A stretch of DNA of 64,000 bases from NCBI RefSeq assembly GCF_014384895.1, contig NZ_JACRSQ010000002.1, forward strand, positions 186,001-250,000, written 5' to 3'. Source of the stretch: Bianquea renquensis. Its GTDB lineage: Bacteria > Bacillota > Clostridia > Lachnospirales > Bianqueaceae. How positions within the stretch are numbered: position 1 is the stretch's first letter; each line of letters starts with the position of its first letter. Below the pieces are notes generated by a model. That model was not told where the DNA came from and did not search any database. It saw nothing but the letters and a program-made list of their open reading frames with translations. A program made the translations under genes and the position numbers. Below are positions 1-9,542 of the stretch, piece by piece.

Positions 1-85
1 AGTCAATGCGTGCTAATGGACGAGAAGGCAGTTCCATATTTTGCGCTGATTCTGGGCTTGCACGTGCATCTCAAAGAAAGGAATG

Positions 86-114
86 TTGACAGAAGGGGTG
101 TTTTATTGTAAAAT
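86..114 (+). promoter_or_regulatory. Sigma-A type promoter for glycan module A
   Basis: TTGACA at 86-91 and TAAAAT at 109-114 are separated by 17 bp, an almost consensus vegetative promoter. It is the only strong one seen before the first glycan gene and probably drives the 316-13052 operon, leaving a long leader. Confidence 0.7.
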
Positions 115-194
115 TAATGTGTCTAAAATAGAAAAACGTACAATTTTGTAATTATCTGGGAATTTATATTACAAAAGTATTACATTCCGTGAAA

Positions 195-227
195 AGTATT
201 GCAATATTATACAATATATGCAATACT
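195..227. repeat. Inverted repeat in glycan leader (possible operator)
   Basis: Perfect 9-bp arms AGTATTGCA (195-203) and TGCAATACT (219-227) flank a 15-bp AT-rich centre. The repeat lies downstream of the 86-114 promoter and upstream of the first gene, a position that suits a repressor site or RNA hairpin. There is no T-run, so it is not an ordinary terminator. Function is inference only. Confidence 0.4.
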
Positions 228-315
228 AAAACGTTAGAGAAGGCTGTGTTATAGCGGCCAAGATATATAGGACATCTACGTTTTAAAATGATTATGGTGC
301 AAAAGGGCGGACGCT

Positions 316-1701
316 ATGAAGAATTATGAACAGTTTAAGCGCTTGATCATGTTTGTGATTGGGATTGTCATAATATCCCTATTGGTTTTGACATTTGCTT
401 TTGTATGGTATACGCAGTATAACGACTCTATTATTATGCCCTTTGTCAATCGAGGAAATTGGCTTGTTATTGCAATTTATCTTGTGTTGTTGGTTCTTTT
501 CCAGAGAATTTACAATGGATACAAAGTTGGATATTTGAAACGCTCCGATGTCATCTATTCGCAGACTTTGTCAGTCTTGATAACAAATGTTATTACCTAT
601 TTTCAGGTTTCCCTCATTGGACGCGGCTTAGTGAATCCGGTCCCATTTTTCCTTATGACGCTGGTGGACATCCTTTTGATTATCCTTTGGACATATGGAG
701 CCAATGCGATATATTCGAAGCTATATCCGCCCCATAAAATGATTATTGTATATGGAAGTGATTTAGCTGACTCCCTTTCATTTAAGATGAGCCGGCGGGC
801 GGATAAATATGAGATCCGGAATGCCATCAGCATTGAAGAGGGCTTGGAGGCTATTCAGAAGGAGATTCTTCAATATGAATCCGTTATTATATGTGATGTG
901 AAGGCCCCTGAGCGAAACCGTCTTTTGAAGTTTTGTTTTGAAAATTCCATTCGTACATATATAACCCCAAAGCTTTCTGATATTATCATCCGCAGCGCAG
1001 ATGAGATACATTTGTTTGATACGCCGTTGCTGCTCTGCCGAAATATGGGGTTGTCTTTTGAACAGCGTGTGATCAAACGTTTTATGGATATCGTCCTGTC
1101 TGTGGTGTTTTTGCTTGTCGCGTCGCCCTTTATGCTTCTAACCGCTATTGCGATCAAGGCTTATGATAGAGGACCTGTATTTTTCAAACAGAAACGCTGC
1201 ACTTTGAATAAGAAAGTATTTGAGATTTATAAATTTCGAAGTATGATTGTAGATGCTGAAAAAGACGGAATTGCGATGCCGGCTGTGGACCATGATCCTC
1301 GTATTACACCAATCGGAAGGTTTATCCGTAAGACTCGTCTGGATGAGCTGCCGCAGTTATTTAATGTCCTGAAAGGGGATATGAGTATAGTGGGCCCCAG
1401 GCCTGAACGTGTTGAGCATGTAGAGGCCTATTCGAGGGAAATACCTGAATTTTCCTATCGTCTTAAGGTAAAGGGAGGCCTTACTGGGTATGCGCAGATT
1501 ATGGGCAAGTATAATACGTCCGCTTATGATAAGTTAAAGCTGGATTTGATGTATATTGAGAACTACTCACTACTTCTCGATCTAAAGCTGCTTTTTATGA
1601 CGGTCAAAGTCATGTTTATGAAAGACTCGACGGAAGGCTTTCATAAACAAAACATTACCTCCAATGTTGATCAGGGCAATGCGATCGAAAAAAACAATTA
1701 A
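316..1701 (+). CDS. Initiating membrane sugar-phosphate transferase (polyprenyl-P hexose-1-P transferase family)
   Basis: Starts glycan assembly by moving a sugar-1-phosphate from a UDP-sugar to undecaprenyl phosphate at the inner face of the membrane. The 461-residue protein has several N-terminal membrane segments (about 10-32, 45-65, 85-135), a soluble central domain, a further membrane segment near 254-278, and the conserved bacterial sugar transferase domain: the KFRSM stretch, DELPQLFNVLKG, VGPRPER and GGLTGYAQ are all visible. The length fits the long WbaP/EpsE-like class rather than the minimal PglC class. The ATG follows AGGGCGG. It is first in module A and is closely similar along its length to the gene at 42193-43608. 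The sugar is not predictable from sequence; with the FucNAc-type genes downstream, a UDP-HexNAc derivative is likely. Confidence 0.9.
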   Translation: MKNYEQFKRLIMFVIGIVIISLLVLTFAFVWYTQYNDSIIMPFVNRGNWLVIAIYLVLLVLFQRIYNGYKVGYLKRSDVIYSQTLSVLITNVITYFQVSLIGRGLVNPVPFFLMTLVDILLIILWTYGANAIYSKLYPPHKMIIVYGSDLADSLSFKMSRRADKYEIRNAISIEEGLEAIQKEILQYESVIICDVKAPERNRLLKFCFENSIRTYITPKLSDIIIRSADEIHLFDTPLLLCRNMGLSFEQRVIKRFMDIVLSVVFLLVASPFMLLTAIAIKAYDRGPVFFKQKRCTLNKKVFEIYKFRSMIVDAEKDGIAMPAVDHDPRITPIGRFIRKTRLDELPQLFNVLKGDMSIVGPRPERVEHVEAYSREIPEFSYRLKVKGGLTGYAQIMGKYNTSAYDKLKLDLMYIENYSLLLDLKLLFMTVKVMFMKDSTEGFHKQNITSNVDQGNAIEKNN

Positions 1702-1724
1702 TATATATTTTGAGGTGGTAAGTA

Positions 1725-2912
1725 ATGAAAATATTGGTTCTTTCTCAGTACTTTCATCCAGAGAATTTTCGTATAAATGACATATGCTTGGAATTAGTCA
1801 AGAAAGGCCACCAAGTGAACGTCCTTACAGGGTTACCTGATTATAAATCGGGTCAGGTCCCAAAAGAATATAAGCACTTTCGAAATAGAAAGGAAAATTG
1901 GCACGGTGTTAAAATAGCGAGGGTTCCTATTATTGCAAGAAGAACAGGAACTTTTTTCCGTTTATTAAATTATTGTTCTTATGTCGCAACCTCTTGTACA
2001 TATGCTCTTTTTCATAAGAAAGAAGAATGTGACGCCATATTTGTATATCAGACATCGCCCGTATTTCAAGCAATAGCCGGAATCATTTATAAGGCTAAAT
2101 TTAAAAAAAAGTTGGTACTGTATTGTTGTGATATATGGCCTGAATGTGTTAAAGCATGGAACATTGGAGAGAATAAGTATATTTTTCGAATGGTAAAAAA
2201 GATAAGCAGTTGGATTTATAATAAATGTGATAGCATTTGTATTACTTCAAAACCATTTAAAAAATATTTACATGAGGTCTGCGGCGTGCCTCTGAATAAA
2301 ATAACATACTTGCCGCAACACGCGGAAGATATATATTCGACCTATAGGGGGCAGTATATTGACAATAACTGTATTGATTTTGTTTTTGCCGGGAATATCG
2401 GAGCGGTTCAAGATATTCAGTGTATTATTAGGGCGTGCAAAAGAATACAGCCAACAGAAAATTACTGCGTTCATATTGTGGGCGATGGGTCTGAATTGGA
2501 GAATTGTAAGAGACTCGTCAACGAGCTGCAGCTTGAGGATAAAATTATCTTTTGTGGAAGACATCCGATTGAGGAAATGCCGAGATTTTACAAATTGGCA
2601 GACTGTTTTTTGTTGACATTAAAAGGGGATACAAGCATTGGATTAACCTTGCCTGCAAAGATACAAGGGTATCTCAGTGCAGGAAAACCAATCATTGGGG
2701 CTGTTGATGGCGCAGCATATGATGTTATTTGGGAGGCGGATTGTGGAGTTGCAGTATCTTCAGGTGATGACCTCGCTCTGTCACAGGCAATGCTTGATGT
2801 AATTAGAAATCCTTCTCTCTATCGAAACAAAGGGGAGAAGGGAAGTCAATATTATACGACCCATTTTTCTAAAGATGTTTTTATAATGTCGCTATTAAAA
2901 GTACTAAAATAA
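1725..2912 (+). CDS. Glycosyltransferase family 4 (WbuB-like)
   Basis: Adds a sugar to the lipid-linked glycan in the cytoplasm. The 395-residue protein begins with the KILVLSQYFHPENFRINDI pattern of WbuB/WcaI-type GT4 enzymes and has the GT-B C-terminal donor site (VFAGNIG near 220, ADCFLLTLKGD, and AGKPIIGAVDG). WbuB-type enzymes are proposed FucNAc transferases in E. coli O26, and here the gene directly precedes the three UDP-FucNAc-type biosynthesis genes, which supports L-FucNAc as donor. RBS is GAGGTGG just before the ATG. Family assignment is firm; the sugar is inferred from context. Confidence 0.85.
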   Translation: MKILVLSQYFHPENFRINDICLELVKKGHQVNVLTGLPDYKSGQVPKEYKHFRNRKENWHGVKIARVPIIARRTGTFFRLLNYCSYVATSCTYALFHKKEECDAIFVYQTSPVFQAIAGIIYKAKFKKKLVLYCCDIWPECVKAWNIGENKYIFRMVKKISSWIYNKCDSICITSKPFKKYLHEVCGVPLNKITYLPQHAEDIYSTYRGQYIDNNCIDFVFAGNIGAVQDIQCIIRACKRIQPTENYCVHIVGDGSELENCKRLVNELQLEDKIIFCGRHPIEEMPRFYKLADCFLLTLKGDTSIGLTLPAKIQGYLSAGKPIIGAVDGAAYDVIWEADCGVAVSSGDDLALSQAMLDVIRNPSLYRNKGEKGSQYYTTHFSKDVFIMSLLKVLK

Positions 2913-2945
2913 ACTCTAAAGATCTGGATATGAGGAGAATGCACT

Positions 2946-3986
2946 ATGAGAAACAATGAAGAAGTATTTAAAAATAAGACTTTGCTTATCACAGGAGGAA
3001 CCGGCTCCTTTGGAAATGCGGTCTTAAAGAGATTTCTTGATACGGATATTCAAGAAATTCGTATTTTTTCGCGGGATGAAAAAAAGCAAGATGATATGCG
3101 CAAACAATATAAAAATGAAAAGATTAAATTTTTTCTCGGAAACGTCCGGGACATTGATAGTGTAAAAAATGCCATGTATGGCGTTGATTATGTCTTTCAT
3201 GCAGCCGCCCTAAAACAAGTACCTTCCTGCGAATTTTTTCCTTTGGAGGCTGTAAAAACCAATGTGATTGGGACAGACAATGTTTTGACAGCGGCAATAG
3301 AGGCAAAGGTAAAAAAGGTTATCTGTCTATCGACAGATAAGGCAGCCTATCCCGTTAATGCGATGGGAACTTCAAAGGCCATGATGGAAAAGGTATTTGT
3401 TGCAAAATCAAGAACAGTTGATCCATCGGGAACCATAATATGTGGAACAAGGTATGGCAATGTTATGTGTTCAAGAGGATCTGTTATCCCCCTATTTATC
3501 GAACAAATAAAATCTGGTATGCCGCTTACGGTTACGGAACCTCAAATGACACGATTTATAATGAGTTTGGACGAAGCGGTTGAACTTGTTTTATTTGCTT
3601 TCAAAAATGCTAATCCGGGTGACATTATGGTCCAGAAGGCACCGGCATCCACGATTGGAGACTTGGCACAAGCTGTTAAAGAGCTTTTTCATGCCGACAA
3701 TGAGATCAAGCTAATCGGAATACGGCATGGAGAAAAGATGTATGAAACACTTCTGACACAGGAAGAAGCGGTTCACGCGGTGGATATGGGAAATTTCTAC
3801 TGTGTTCCCATGGATAAACGGGATTTGAATTATGAAAAATATTTTAGTGAAGGAAATCCGGCGTTGACTACTGTTGAAGAGTTTAATTCTAATAATACTG
3901 TAATATTGAATGTGGAGCAGGTGAAGGAAAAGTTGCTGACTCTGGAATATATCAAGCAAGAGTTAGAAGAGTGGGAAAAACATTAG
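2946..3986 (+). CDS. UDP-GlcNAc 4,6-dehydratase/5-epimerase (CapE/FnlA type)
   Basis: First step towards UDP-N-acetyl-L-fucosamine: UDP-GlcNAc is dehydrated at C4/C6 and epimerised at C5. The 346-residue SDR has the NAD motif TGGTGSFG near residues 17-24 and the family active-site stretch STDKAAYPVNAMGTSK, where Met replaces the usual catalytic Tyr of SDRs, as in the FlaA1/CapE class. The C-terminus has IGIRHGEKMYETLL, typical of CapE/WbjB. It is followed by a reductase and a 2-epimerase gene, the standard CapE-CapF-CapG order. RBS is GAGGAG upstream of the ATG. Confidence 0.88.
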   Translation: MRNNEEVFKNKTLLITGGTGSFGNAVLKRFLDTDIQEIRIFSRDEKKQDDMRKQYKNEKIKFFLGNVRDIDSVKNAMYGVDYVFHAAALKQVPSCEFFPLEAVKTNVIGTDNVLTAAIEAKVKKVICLSTDKAAYPVNAMGTSKAMMEKVFVAKSRTVDPSGTIICGTRYGNVMCSRGSVIPLFIEQIKSGMPLTVTEPQMTRFIMSLDEAVELVLFAFKNANPGDIMVQKAPASTIGDLAQAVKELFHADNEIKLIGIRHGEKMYETLLTQEEAVHAVDMGNFYCVPMDKRDLNYEKYFSEGNPALTTVEEFNSNNTVILNVEQVKEKLLTLEYIKQELEEWEKH

Positions 3987-4029
3987 AACGACAGTTAAAT
4001 TACAATAATCTACAGATACGGAGACAAAA

Positions 4030-4893
4030 ATGAAAAAGAAAAAGGTGCTTGTTCTAGGCTCGGCTGGTATGGCAGGGCATATCATTACTCTTTATTTAAA
4101 TGAATGCGGATATGACGTTACAGGGTTTTCTCTATTTGAAAATACAGTATATAAGGGTATAGTCGGTGATGCAACCGACAGTGCACTTATAAAAAGAATT
4201 GTGGATGAGGGAAATTTTGATTTTATTATTAATTGTATAGGCATTCTGAATCAGTTTGCGGAAAGTAACCATCCTAATGCAATACTCCTAAACTCATATC
4301 TTCCTCATTATCTAGTCAAACTCACTGAAAATATGAAGACCCGTATTATACATATGAGTACAGACTGTGTCTTTTCGGGGGACAGAGGAGGATATAAAAA
4401 GGATGACGTGAGGGATGGACAAACCTTTTATGATCGAACGAAAGCATTAGGGGAGATTGAAGATGATAAAAATGTGACACTTAGAAACTCCATCGTTGGT
4501 CCGGATATAAATGAAAAGGGTATTGGTCTTTTGAACTGGTTTATGCAGCAGGAAAATTCAATAAACGGTTATACGAGGGCGGTCTGGACAGGACAAACGA
4601 CACTTCAACTGGCAAAAACGATGGATGCTGTTATGCAGAATGGTGCCACAGGTCTTTATAACTCTGTGCCCGAGTGCTCCATAACAAAGTATGAACTGTT
4701 GAGGCTTTTTAACCACTATTTAAGAAATGATGCTCTAACAATTAATCCTGTAGACGGTACATGCCTTGATAAATCGCTAGTCAGCACTCCATTTGAGTTC
4801 GGTTATACAATCCCAACCTACGAGGTTATGGTTAAGGAGATGGCGGATTGGATTTTTGCTCATAAAGAGCTCTATCCGCACTACACACTGTAA
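4030..4893 (+). CDS. RmlD-like sugar-nucleotide reductase (CapF/FnlB role)
   Basis: Likely reduces the 4-keto intermediate in the UDP-L-FucNAc route. The 287-residue SDR has the Rossmann motif LGSAGMAGH (residues 9-17), the STDCVFSGDRGGY stretch, and YDRTK as the YxxxK active site. CapF proteins usually carry a C-terminal cupin domain and reach about 370 residues; this one stops after the SDR domain, so it is a short form. Context (CapE-like before, 2-epimerase after) supports the role. A dTDP-rhamnose-type reductase is the alternative, but no other rhamnose genes are present. Confidence 0.78.
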   Translation: MKKKKVLVLGSAGMAGHIITLYLNECGYDVTGFSLFENTVYKGIVGDATDSALIKRIVDEGNFDFIINCIGILNQFAESNHPNAILLNSYLPHYLVKLTENMKTRIIHMSTDCVFSGDRGGYKKDDVRDGQTFYDRTKALGEIEDDKNVTLRNSIVGPDINEKGIGLLNWFMQQENSINGYTRAVWTGQTTLQLAKTMDAVMQNGATGLYNSVPECSITKYELLRLFNHYLRNDALTINPVDGTCLDKSLVSTPFEFGYTIPTYEVMVKEMADWIFAHKELYPHYTL

Positions 4894-4907
4894 GGGGAGA
4901 TTTTATT

Positions 4908-6032
4908 TTGAAAAAACTAAAGCTTATGACGATTGTGGGTACTCGGCCTGAAATCATAAAGATGTCGGCAATTATGAAAAAATGTGATGAATATTTTGAT
5001 CACATCATTGTTCACACAGGTCAGAACTATGATTATACATTAAACCAAGTGTTTTTTGAGGAATTGGATCTCCGTGAACCCGATTATTATTTAGGTGTGG
5101 TGGGGGAGAATCTGGGTCAGACAATGGGGAATGTATTAGCAAAATCCTATGAGCTTATGGTCAAAGTAAAGCCGGATGCTCTCATTGTCCTAGGCGACAC
5201 GAATTCTTGCCTCTGCGTTATCTCGGCAAAGAGGCTAAAAATTCCTGTATTTCATATGGAAGCGGGAAATCGTTGTTTTGATGAAAATCTTCCGGAAGAG
5301 GTCAACAGGCGGATCGTTGATGTTACAAGCGATGTAAATCTTTGTTATACCGAGCATGCTCGCAGATATTTGAATGCTGCGGGAGTGCCGAGAGAAAGAA
5401 CATACGTTGTTGGATCGCCTATGGCAGAAGTGCTGTCCAGCGTTTCGGATAAAATTAAGGCTAGCAGAATTTTAGAGGAACTAGGCCTCCAGCCAAAGAA
5501 ATACATTCTTCTTTCGGCACATAGAGAAGAAAATATTGACAATGAATCCAACTTTTTTGCTTTGATGAATGCGGTAAACGCAATGGCAGAGACCTATAAT
5601 ATGCCTGTTATTTATAGCACCCATCCGCGCAGCAAAAAGTTTATTGAAGCGCGCAATTTCAAATTCCATCCACTCGTTAGAACACTTAAACCCTTTGGCT
5701 TTTATGATTATAACTGTCTTCAACAAAAGGCTTTCTGTGTTGTCTCAGACAGCGGGACAATTCCTGAGGAGGCATCCTATTTTAAGTTTCCCGCCGTATC
5801 TGTAAGGACAAGCACCGAGCGACCAGAGGCGCTTGACAAAGGAGTTTTTACCATTGGTTCGATTACGACGGAACAGGTTCTGCAGGCGGTTGAACTGGCA
5901 TCCTCTATGAACGAAAATGGAGATCTGGGGCTTACTGTTCCTGATTATGCCGATGAAAATGTCTCGACAAAAGTGGTTAAGCTCGTTCAGAGCTATGTTG
6001 GGATAGTGAATCGAATGACATGGAGGAAGTAG
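4908..6032 (+). CDS. UDP-N-acetylglucosamine 2-epimerase family (CapG/FnlC role)
   Basis: Inverts C2 of a UDP-HexNAc, here probably giving UDP-L-FucNAc as the last step of the three-gene pathway. The 374-residue protein begins with MTIVGTRPEIIKMS and has the GQNYDYTLNQVFFEELD, HMEAGNRCFDENLPEE, LSAHREENID and SDSGTIPEEA signatures of the WecB/CapG family. The start is TTG at 4908, behind AAGGGGAGA, and gives the canonical N-terminus. It could also serve the diacetamido-uronic acid pathway of module C (WbpI-type step), which lacks its own 2-epimerase. Confidence 0.88.
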   Translation: MKKLKLMTIVGTRPEIIKMSAIMKKCDEYFDHIIVHTGQNYDYTLNQVFFEELDLREPDYYLGVVGENLGQTMGNVLAKSYELMVKVKPDALIVLGDTNSCLCVISAKRLKIPVFHMEAGNRCFDENLPEEVNRRIVDVTSDVNLCYTEHARRYLNAAGVPRERTYVVGSPMAEVLSSVSDKIKASRILEELGLQPKKYILLSAHREENIDNESNFFALMNAVNAMAETYNMPVIYSTHPRSKKFIEARNFKFHPLVRTLKPFGFYDYNCLQQKAFCVVSDSGTIPEEASYFKFPAVSVRTSTERPEALDKGVFTIGSITTEQVLQAVELASSMNENGDLGLTVPDYADENVSTKVVKLVQSYVGIVNRMTWRK

Positions 6033-6035
6033 AAC

Positions 6036-7025
6036 ATGAATCCAAAAGTCAGTGTTATTGTTCCAGTATATAATGTTGAGAAATATTTGGAACGCTGTAT
6101 CGATTCTATCCGGCAACAAGATTATGCTGAAATGGAAATTATACTCGTAGATGATGGATCAACGGACAATTCTCCTGCTATATGTGATAAATATGCATCA
6201 ATCGATAAACGAATAGTGGTTATACACAAGGAAAATGGCGGACTTTCCTCAGCACGAAATAAAGGATTAGAAATTGCAACTAGCATTTTTGTTACATTTA
6301 TAGACTCAGATGATTGGATTACCCGTGATTACATTTCTTATTTGATGCACATGATTTGCAAAGCGGATGCTGACATTGCAATTATTGAATATTTGAAGGT
6401 TAAAAAAGGTCAAAAAATATGTTGTACTACGGGAGACGGTCCGCTAGAAAAATGGAATACGGAAGAGGCACTAATTAAATATTTAGAACGTGAAATATAT
6501 CCTGCATGTGGAAAAATGTATAAAAAGGCTCTATTTATTGAAAACAAAATCGAATTTCCTTTAGGCCGTATTTATGAAGATATTGATACTATTTTTAAAG
6601 CCATCAAATGTGCGAGGATTATTTGTTATAGCAATGCGATAAAATATTTTTATTGGAGAGATGATAAAAGTATCACAAGGACAGCCTTTTCTGAAAAAAA
6701 TTTGGATGCATTAACCGCATTTAATAATTTATCGAAAGAGTCAAGGGACAGTAATACTGCAATCAAATCCTTGGCGACCTTTAGATTACATAAAAGTTAT
6801 TTTTCTCTTTTGGGTGTTATAGCGTATTATGGTTGGAGTTCTTCCATTTCGCCTAAAAGACAAGAAGAAATTTTGACGATGTTGTTGCAAAATTTTAAGT
6901 TATATTTTAAAGAGTGCATTTTTAGCCAATATGTGCCTTTTAAGCGAAAATGCGTTATGTTAATGATGAGAATAAATTTTAAGTTCACTTGCAAGCTTAT
7001 TGGATGGGTAAGGAGGCTAGGGTAG
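6036..7025 (+). CDS. Glycosyltransferase family 2
   Basis: GT-A fold transferase adding a sugar to the growing repeat unit. The 329-residue protein starts with VSVIVPVYNVEKYLERC, followed by the nucleotide-binding LVDDGSTDNS and the DxD-like FIDSDDW motif near residue 92. It starts 4 bp after the epimerase stop, so translation is probably coupled. Base composition becomes clearly more AT-rich from here to about 13 kb. Donor and acceptor are not predictable. Confidence 0.88.
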   Translation: MNPKVSVIVPVYNVEKYLERCIDSIRQQDYAEMEIILVDDGSTDNSPAICDKYASIDKRIVVIHKENGGLSSARNKGLEIATSIFVTFIDSDDWITRDYISYLMHMICKADADIAIIEYLKVKKGQKICCTTGDGPLEKWNTEEALIKYLEREIYPACGKMYKKALFIENKIEFPLGRIYEDIDTIFKAIKCARIICYSNAIKYFYWRDDKSITRTAFSEKNLDALTAFNNLSKESRDSNTAIKSLATFRLHKSYFSLLGVIAYYGWSSSISPKRQEEILTMLLQNFKLYFKECIFSQYVPFKRKCVMLMMRINFKFTCKLIGWVRRLG

Positions 7026-7027
7026 CT

Positions 7028-8020
7028 GTGGAATGTCCAATTGATTTTATCATGATATGGGTGGACGGAAACGACCCTGAATGGCAAAAAGAAAAAAGAA
7101 AGTATCAGCCAGGAGATGCTGCTGACGATAGAGAAATTCGATACCGTGATTGGGATAATTTACAGTATTGGTTTCGTGCGGTTGAAAAATTTGCTCCGTG
7201 GGTCAACCGTATCCATTTTGTGACGTGTGGACATCTGCCGAAATGGTTGAATCTAGAACATCCCAAATTGAATATTGTGAAACATAGCGATTTTATTCCA
7301 GATGAATATCTTCCGACTTTTAATTCACATACAATAGAACTCAATTTGCATAGAATTAAGGGCCTCAGTGAACATTTTGTTTACTTTAATGATGATACGT
7401 TCCTAAATGCAAAGGTTAAGCCGGAGGATTTTTTTAATGGGGGAAAACCTGTTGATCGACTCATTATCTCTGCCTTATGCCCAAGTGAAGACGCCACTTC
7501 GACAATTATTTATAATAATGTAAGAATAATAAATAAACATTTTAGCAAAAAGGAACTTTTAAAAAAGCATTGGAGACAATTATTTTATCCATTTTATGGG
7601 TTGGACGGATTGAAAACATATTTAACACTCCCCTTCAATGTTTTTACTGGTTTCCAAAATGACCATTTACCAAATGCATATACCAAATCACTCTTTGAAG
7701 AGGTTTGGAACTGTGAGAGTGAAATTTTAAAAGATACATGCAAGGATAAATTTCGTAGTGAACAAAATGTAAGTCAATATATAATGCGATATTGGAATTT
7801 GGCTAAGGGAAATGTATCTCCCTGTTCTTATAGACATGGTAAGATTTTTATAATTGATTCAGATGAGAATGACGAATTGTTACATGCAATAAGCAAGGAA
7901 AAGTACAAAATGATATGCTTCAATGATTCATATAAAGGGAATCATTTTGAAGTAGTTAAGCAAAATCTGAATGAAGCATTAGATAAAGTCTTGCCAAAAA
8001 AATGTTGTTATGAAAAATAG
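7028..8020 (+). CDS. Stealth family sugar-phosphate transferase
   Basis: Stealth (CpsY-like) proteins transfer hexose-1-phosphate residues to build phosphodiester-linked glycans. The conserved regions are visible: IDFIMIWVDGNDPEW at the N-terminus, RYRDWDNLQYWFRAVEKFAPW, the FVYFNDDTFL stretch, and PCSYRHGKIF towards the C-terminus. I chose GTG 7028 because AGGAGG at 7011-7016 sits 11 bp upstream and the protein then starts directly at the conserved region; an upstream TTG at 6989 would overlap the previous gene. About 330 residues. Implies phosphate in the glycan of module A. Confidence 0.82.
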   Translation: MECPIDFIMIWVDGNDPEWQKEKRKYQPGDAADDREIRYRDWDNLQYWFRAVEKFAPWVNRIHFVTCGHLPKWLNLEHPKLNIVKHSDFIPDEYLPTFNSHTIELNLHRIKGLSEHFVYFNDDTFLNAKVKPEDFFNGGKPVDRLIISALCPSEDATSTIIYNNVRIINKHFSKKELLKKHWRQLFYPFYGLDGLKTYLTLPFNVFTGFQNDHLPNAYTKSLFEEVWNCESEILKDTCKDKFRSEQNVSQYIMRYWNLAKGNVSPCSYRHGKIFIIDSDENDELLHAISKEKYKMICFNDSYKGNHFEVVKQNLNEALDKVLPKKCCYEK

Positions 8021-8048
8021 AGACTGAATATTGGGAGGAGGATTTAAA

Positions 8049-9524
8049 TTGCATCCTGGGGCTCGAGTGATTAGGATATCAGCCGTGTTGTTATCTCCTT
8101 TTGTGTATTTAATTGGAAGGGTACAGGGGAATTTTACTGTTATGTATATGGCCTCATTAATTATCCTGATCTGTAATATATCTTTTTCGTTTGAAAAAGT
8201 AAGAGATAGGATTGCATTCCTGTGTTTTAATGGTACGTTTTTTTTATTTTTGACAGCTAGGCCCTTAACATGTATTCTACGAAATATACAATGGACAAAT
8301 ATTGGGTATTCATATGACGCGGATCTTTTTGCAGTTACAATGATATATGTATCTCTCCTAACGTTATATGTAAGTGCGAGTTTGACGACTATAGATAACT
8401 CACTTGACACCATAGTTAGAGAGGAACAGTCAATATTTATAAAAAACATTCAATTTGTATCTTTTATATTCTTTATTATAGGATTTGTTTGTAGCATGAT
8501 GGAAGGCATGGAGAGAATACTTTTTATGCAAACCCATACTTATGTAGACATTTACACTGGCGAATATAGAACAAGTATGCCTGCAGTAGTAAAAGGATTT
8601 ATACAGATAATGAAGCCGTGCATGTGTATCTTTTTAGCTACATTACCTAGCAAACGGAAGTCCTGTTTTGTTTTAGCAGCCTATTTATTTTCGACCCTTC
8701 CATCTTTAAGAGTTGGAATGAGATCTCCAACAATGCTGGCTTGTGTCTTTATTTTTGTCTACTATGTTTTACGGGATGCTTTAAGAAAACCTAATGAAAT
8801 AAAATGGTTTGGAAAGGTTGAAAAGACGATTGTTGTTATCTTATTGCCCTTTGTTATTTGCTTTTTACTAATATATACGGAGCTTAGGAATGGATACAGC
8901 AGTAATATATCTTCCAAAATGCAGAACCCCATCGTTAATTTTTTATATGAGCAAAGTACAACTTATAATGCTTTAGTAAAGTTTTGGGACGTAAAAGATA
9001 AACTTCCTCAATTAGAATTTCCAGGCTACTTATTTGGCTATGCGTATGATGTATTTTTTCAAAATGGTATTATAAGTGGACTTACCGGGGTTTCTTTTCC
9101 AGTGGGACAGACAATGGAAAGGTTGTTAGTTTCTCACGATCTAAAATTACATCTTTCATATGCCGTAAGCGGTGATATGTTTTTTCAAGGACATGGAATT
9201 GGAACATCGTATGTCTTAGACGTGTTTGTAGATTATAGTTGGATTGGTGTTATAATATTTAATGTAATTATAGGATGGTATCTGAATAAAGTAAAATATT
9301 TATTATCGAAGCACTGGATTTTATCAGCTATGATATTATATAGCTTATTAACGATATTTTATATACCTCGATCTACAGCTTTAGAGCCTTTTGTATTTAT
9401 TCTTTCACCTTACTTCTGGCTGGGGATAGCGATCTGTTTTATCGGAGCATTATTAATAACGCCTAAGACATATCAAAATGAAAGCAAGTACATTGGAAGG
9501 ATTCATTCAAAATATATTAAATAA
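8049..9524 (+). CDS. Oligosaccharide repeat-unit polymerase (Wzy-like)
   Basis: Polytopic membrane protein of about 491 residues with roughly a dozen hydrophobic segments and a large extracytoplasmic loop in the second half (about 300-400), the layout of Wzy polymerases that link repeat units at the outer membrane face. Sequence identity among Wzy proteins is low, so the call rests on topology, size and location beside a Wzz-like protein and a Wzx flippase. The start is TTG 8049, behind GGGAGGAGG at 8032-8040; an earlier in-frame TTG overlaps that ribosome binding site. Very AT-rich. Confidence 0.72.
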   Translation: MHPGARVIRISAVLLSPFVYLIGRVQGNFTVMYMASLIILICNISFSFEKVRDRIAFLCFNGTFFLFLTARPLTCILRNIQWTNIGYSYDADLFAVTMIYVSLLTLYVSASLTTIDNSLDTIVREEQSIFIKNIQFVSFIFFIIGFVCSMMEGMERILFMQTHTYVDIYTGEYRTSMPAVVKGFIQIMKPCMCIFLATLPSKRKSCFVLAAYLFSTLPSLRVGMRSPTMLACVFIFVYYVLRDALRKPNEIKWFGKVEKTIVVILLPFVICFLLIYTELRNGYSSNISSKMQNPIVNFLYEQSTTYNALVKFWDVKDKLPQLEFPGYLFGYAYDVFFQNGIISGLTGVSFPVGQTMERLLVSHDLKLHLSYAVSGDMFFQGHGIGTSYVLDVFVDYSWIGVIIFNVIIGWYLNKVKYLLSKHWILSAMILYSLLTIFYIPRSTALEPFVFILSPYFWLGIAICFIGALLITPKTYQNESKYIGRIHSKYIK

Positions 9525-9542
9525 AACGGAATAGGAGTTGCT

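Larger units (their letters stand above)
1..315. other. Leader region upstream of the glycan locus
   Basis: No complete gene is visible here. Two frames are open from base 1 (one ending at 111, one at 89), so the tail of an upstream gene may be present, but neither short peptide is recognisable and I cannot choose between them. The rest is AT-rich and holds a promoter (86-114) and an inverted repeat (195-227), leaving an untranslated leader of roughly 190 bases before the first glycan gene. Confidence 0.5.
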
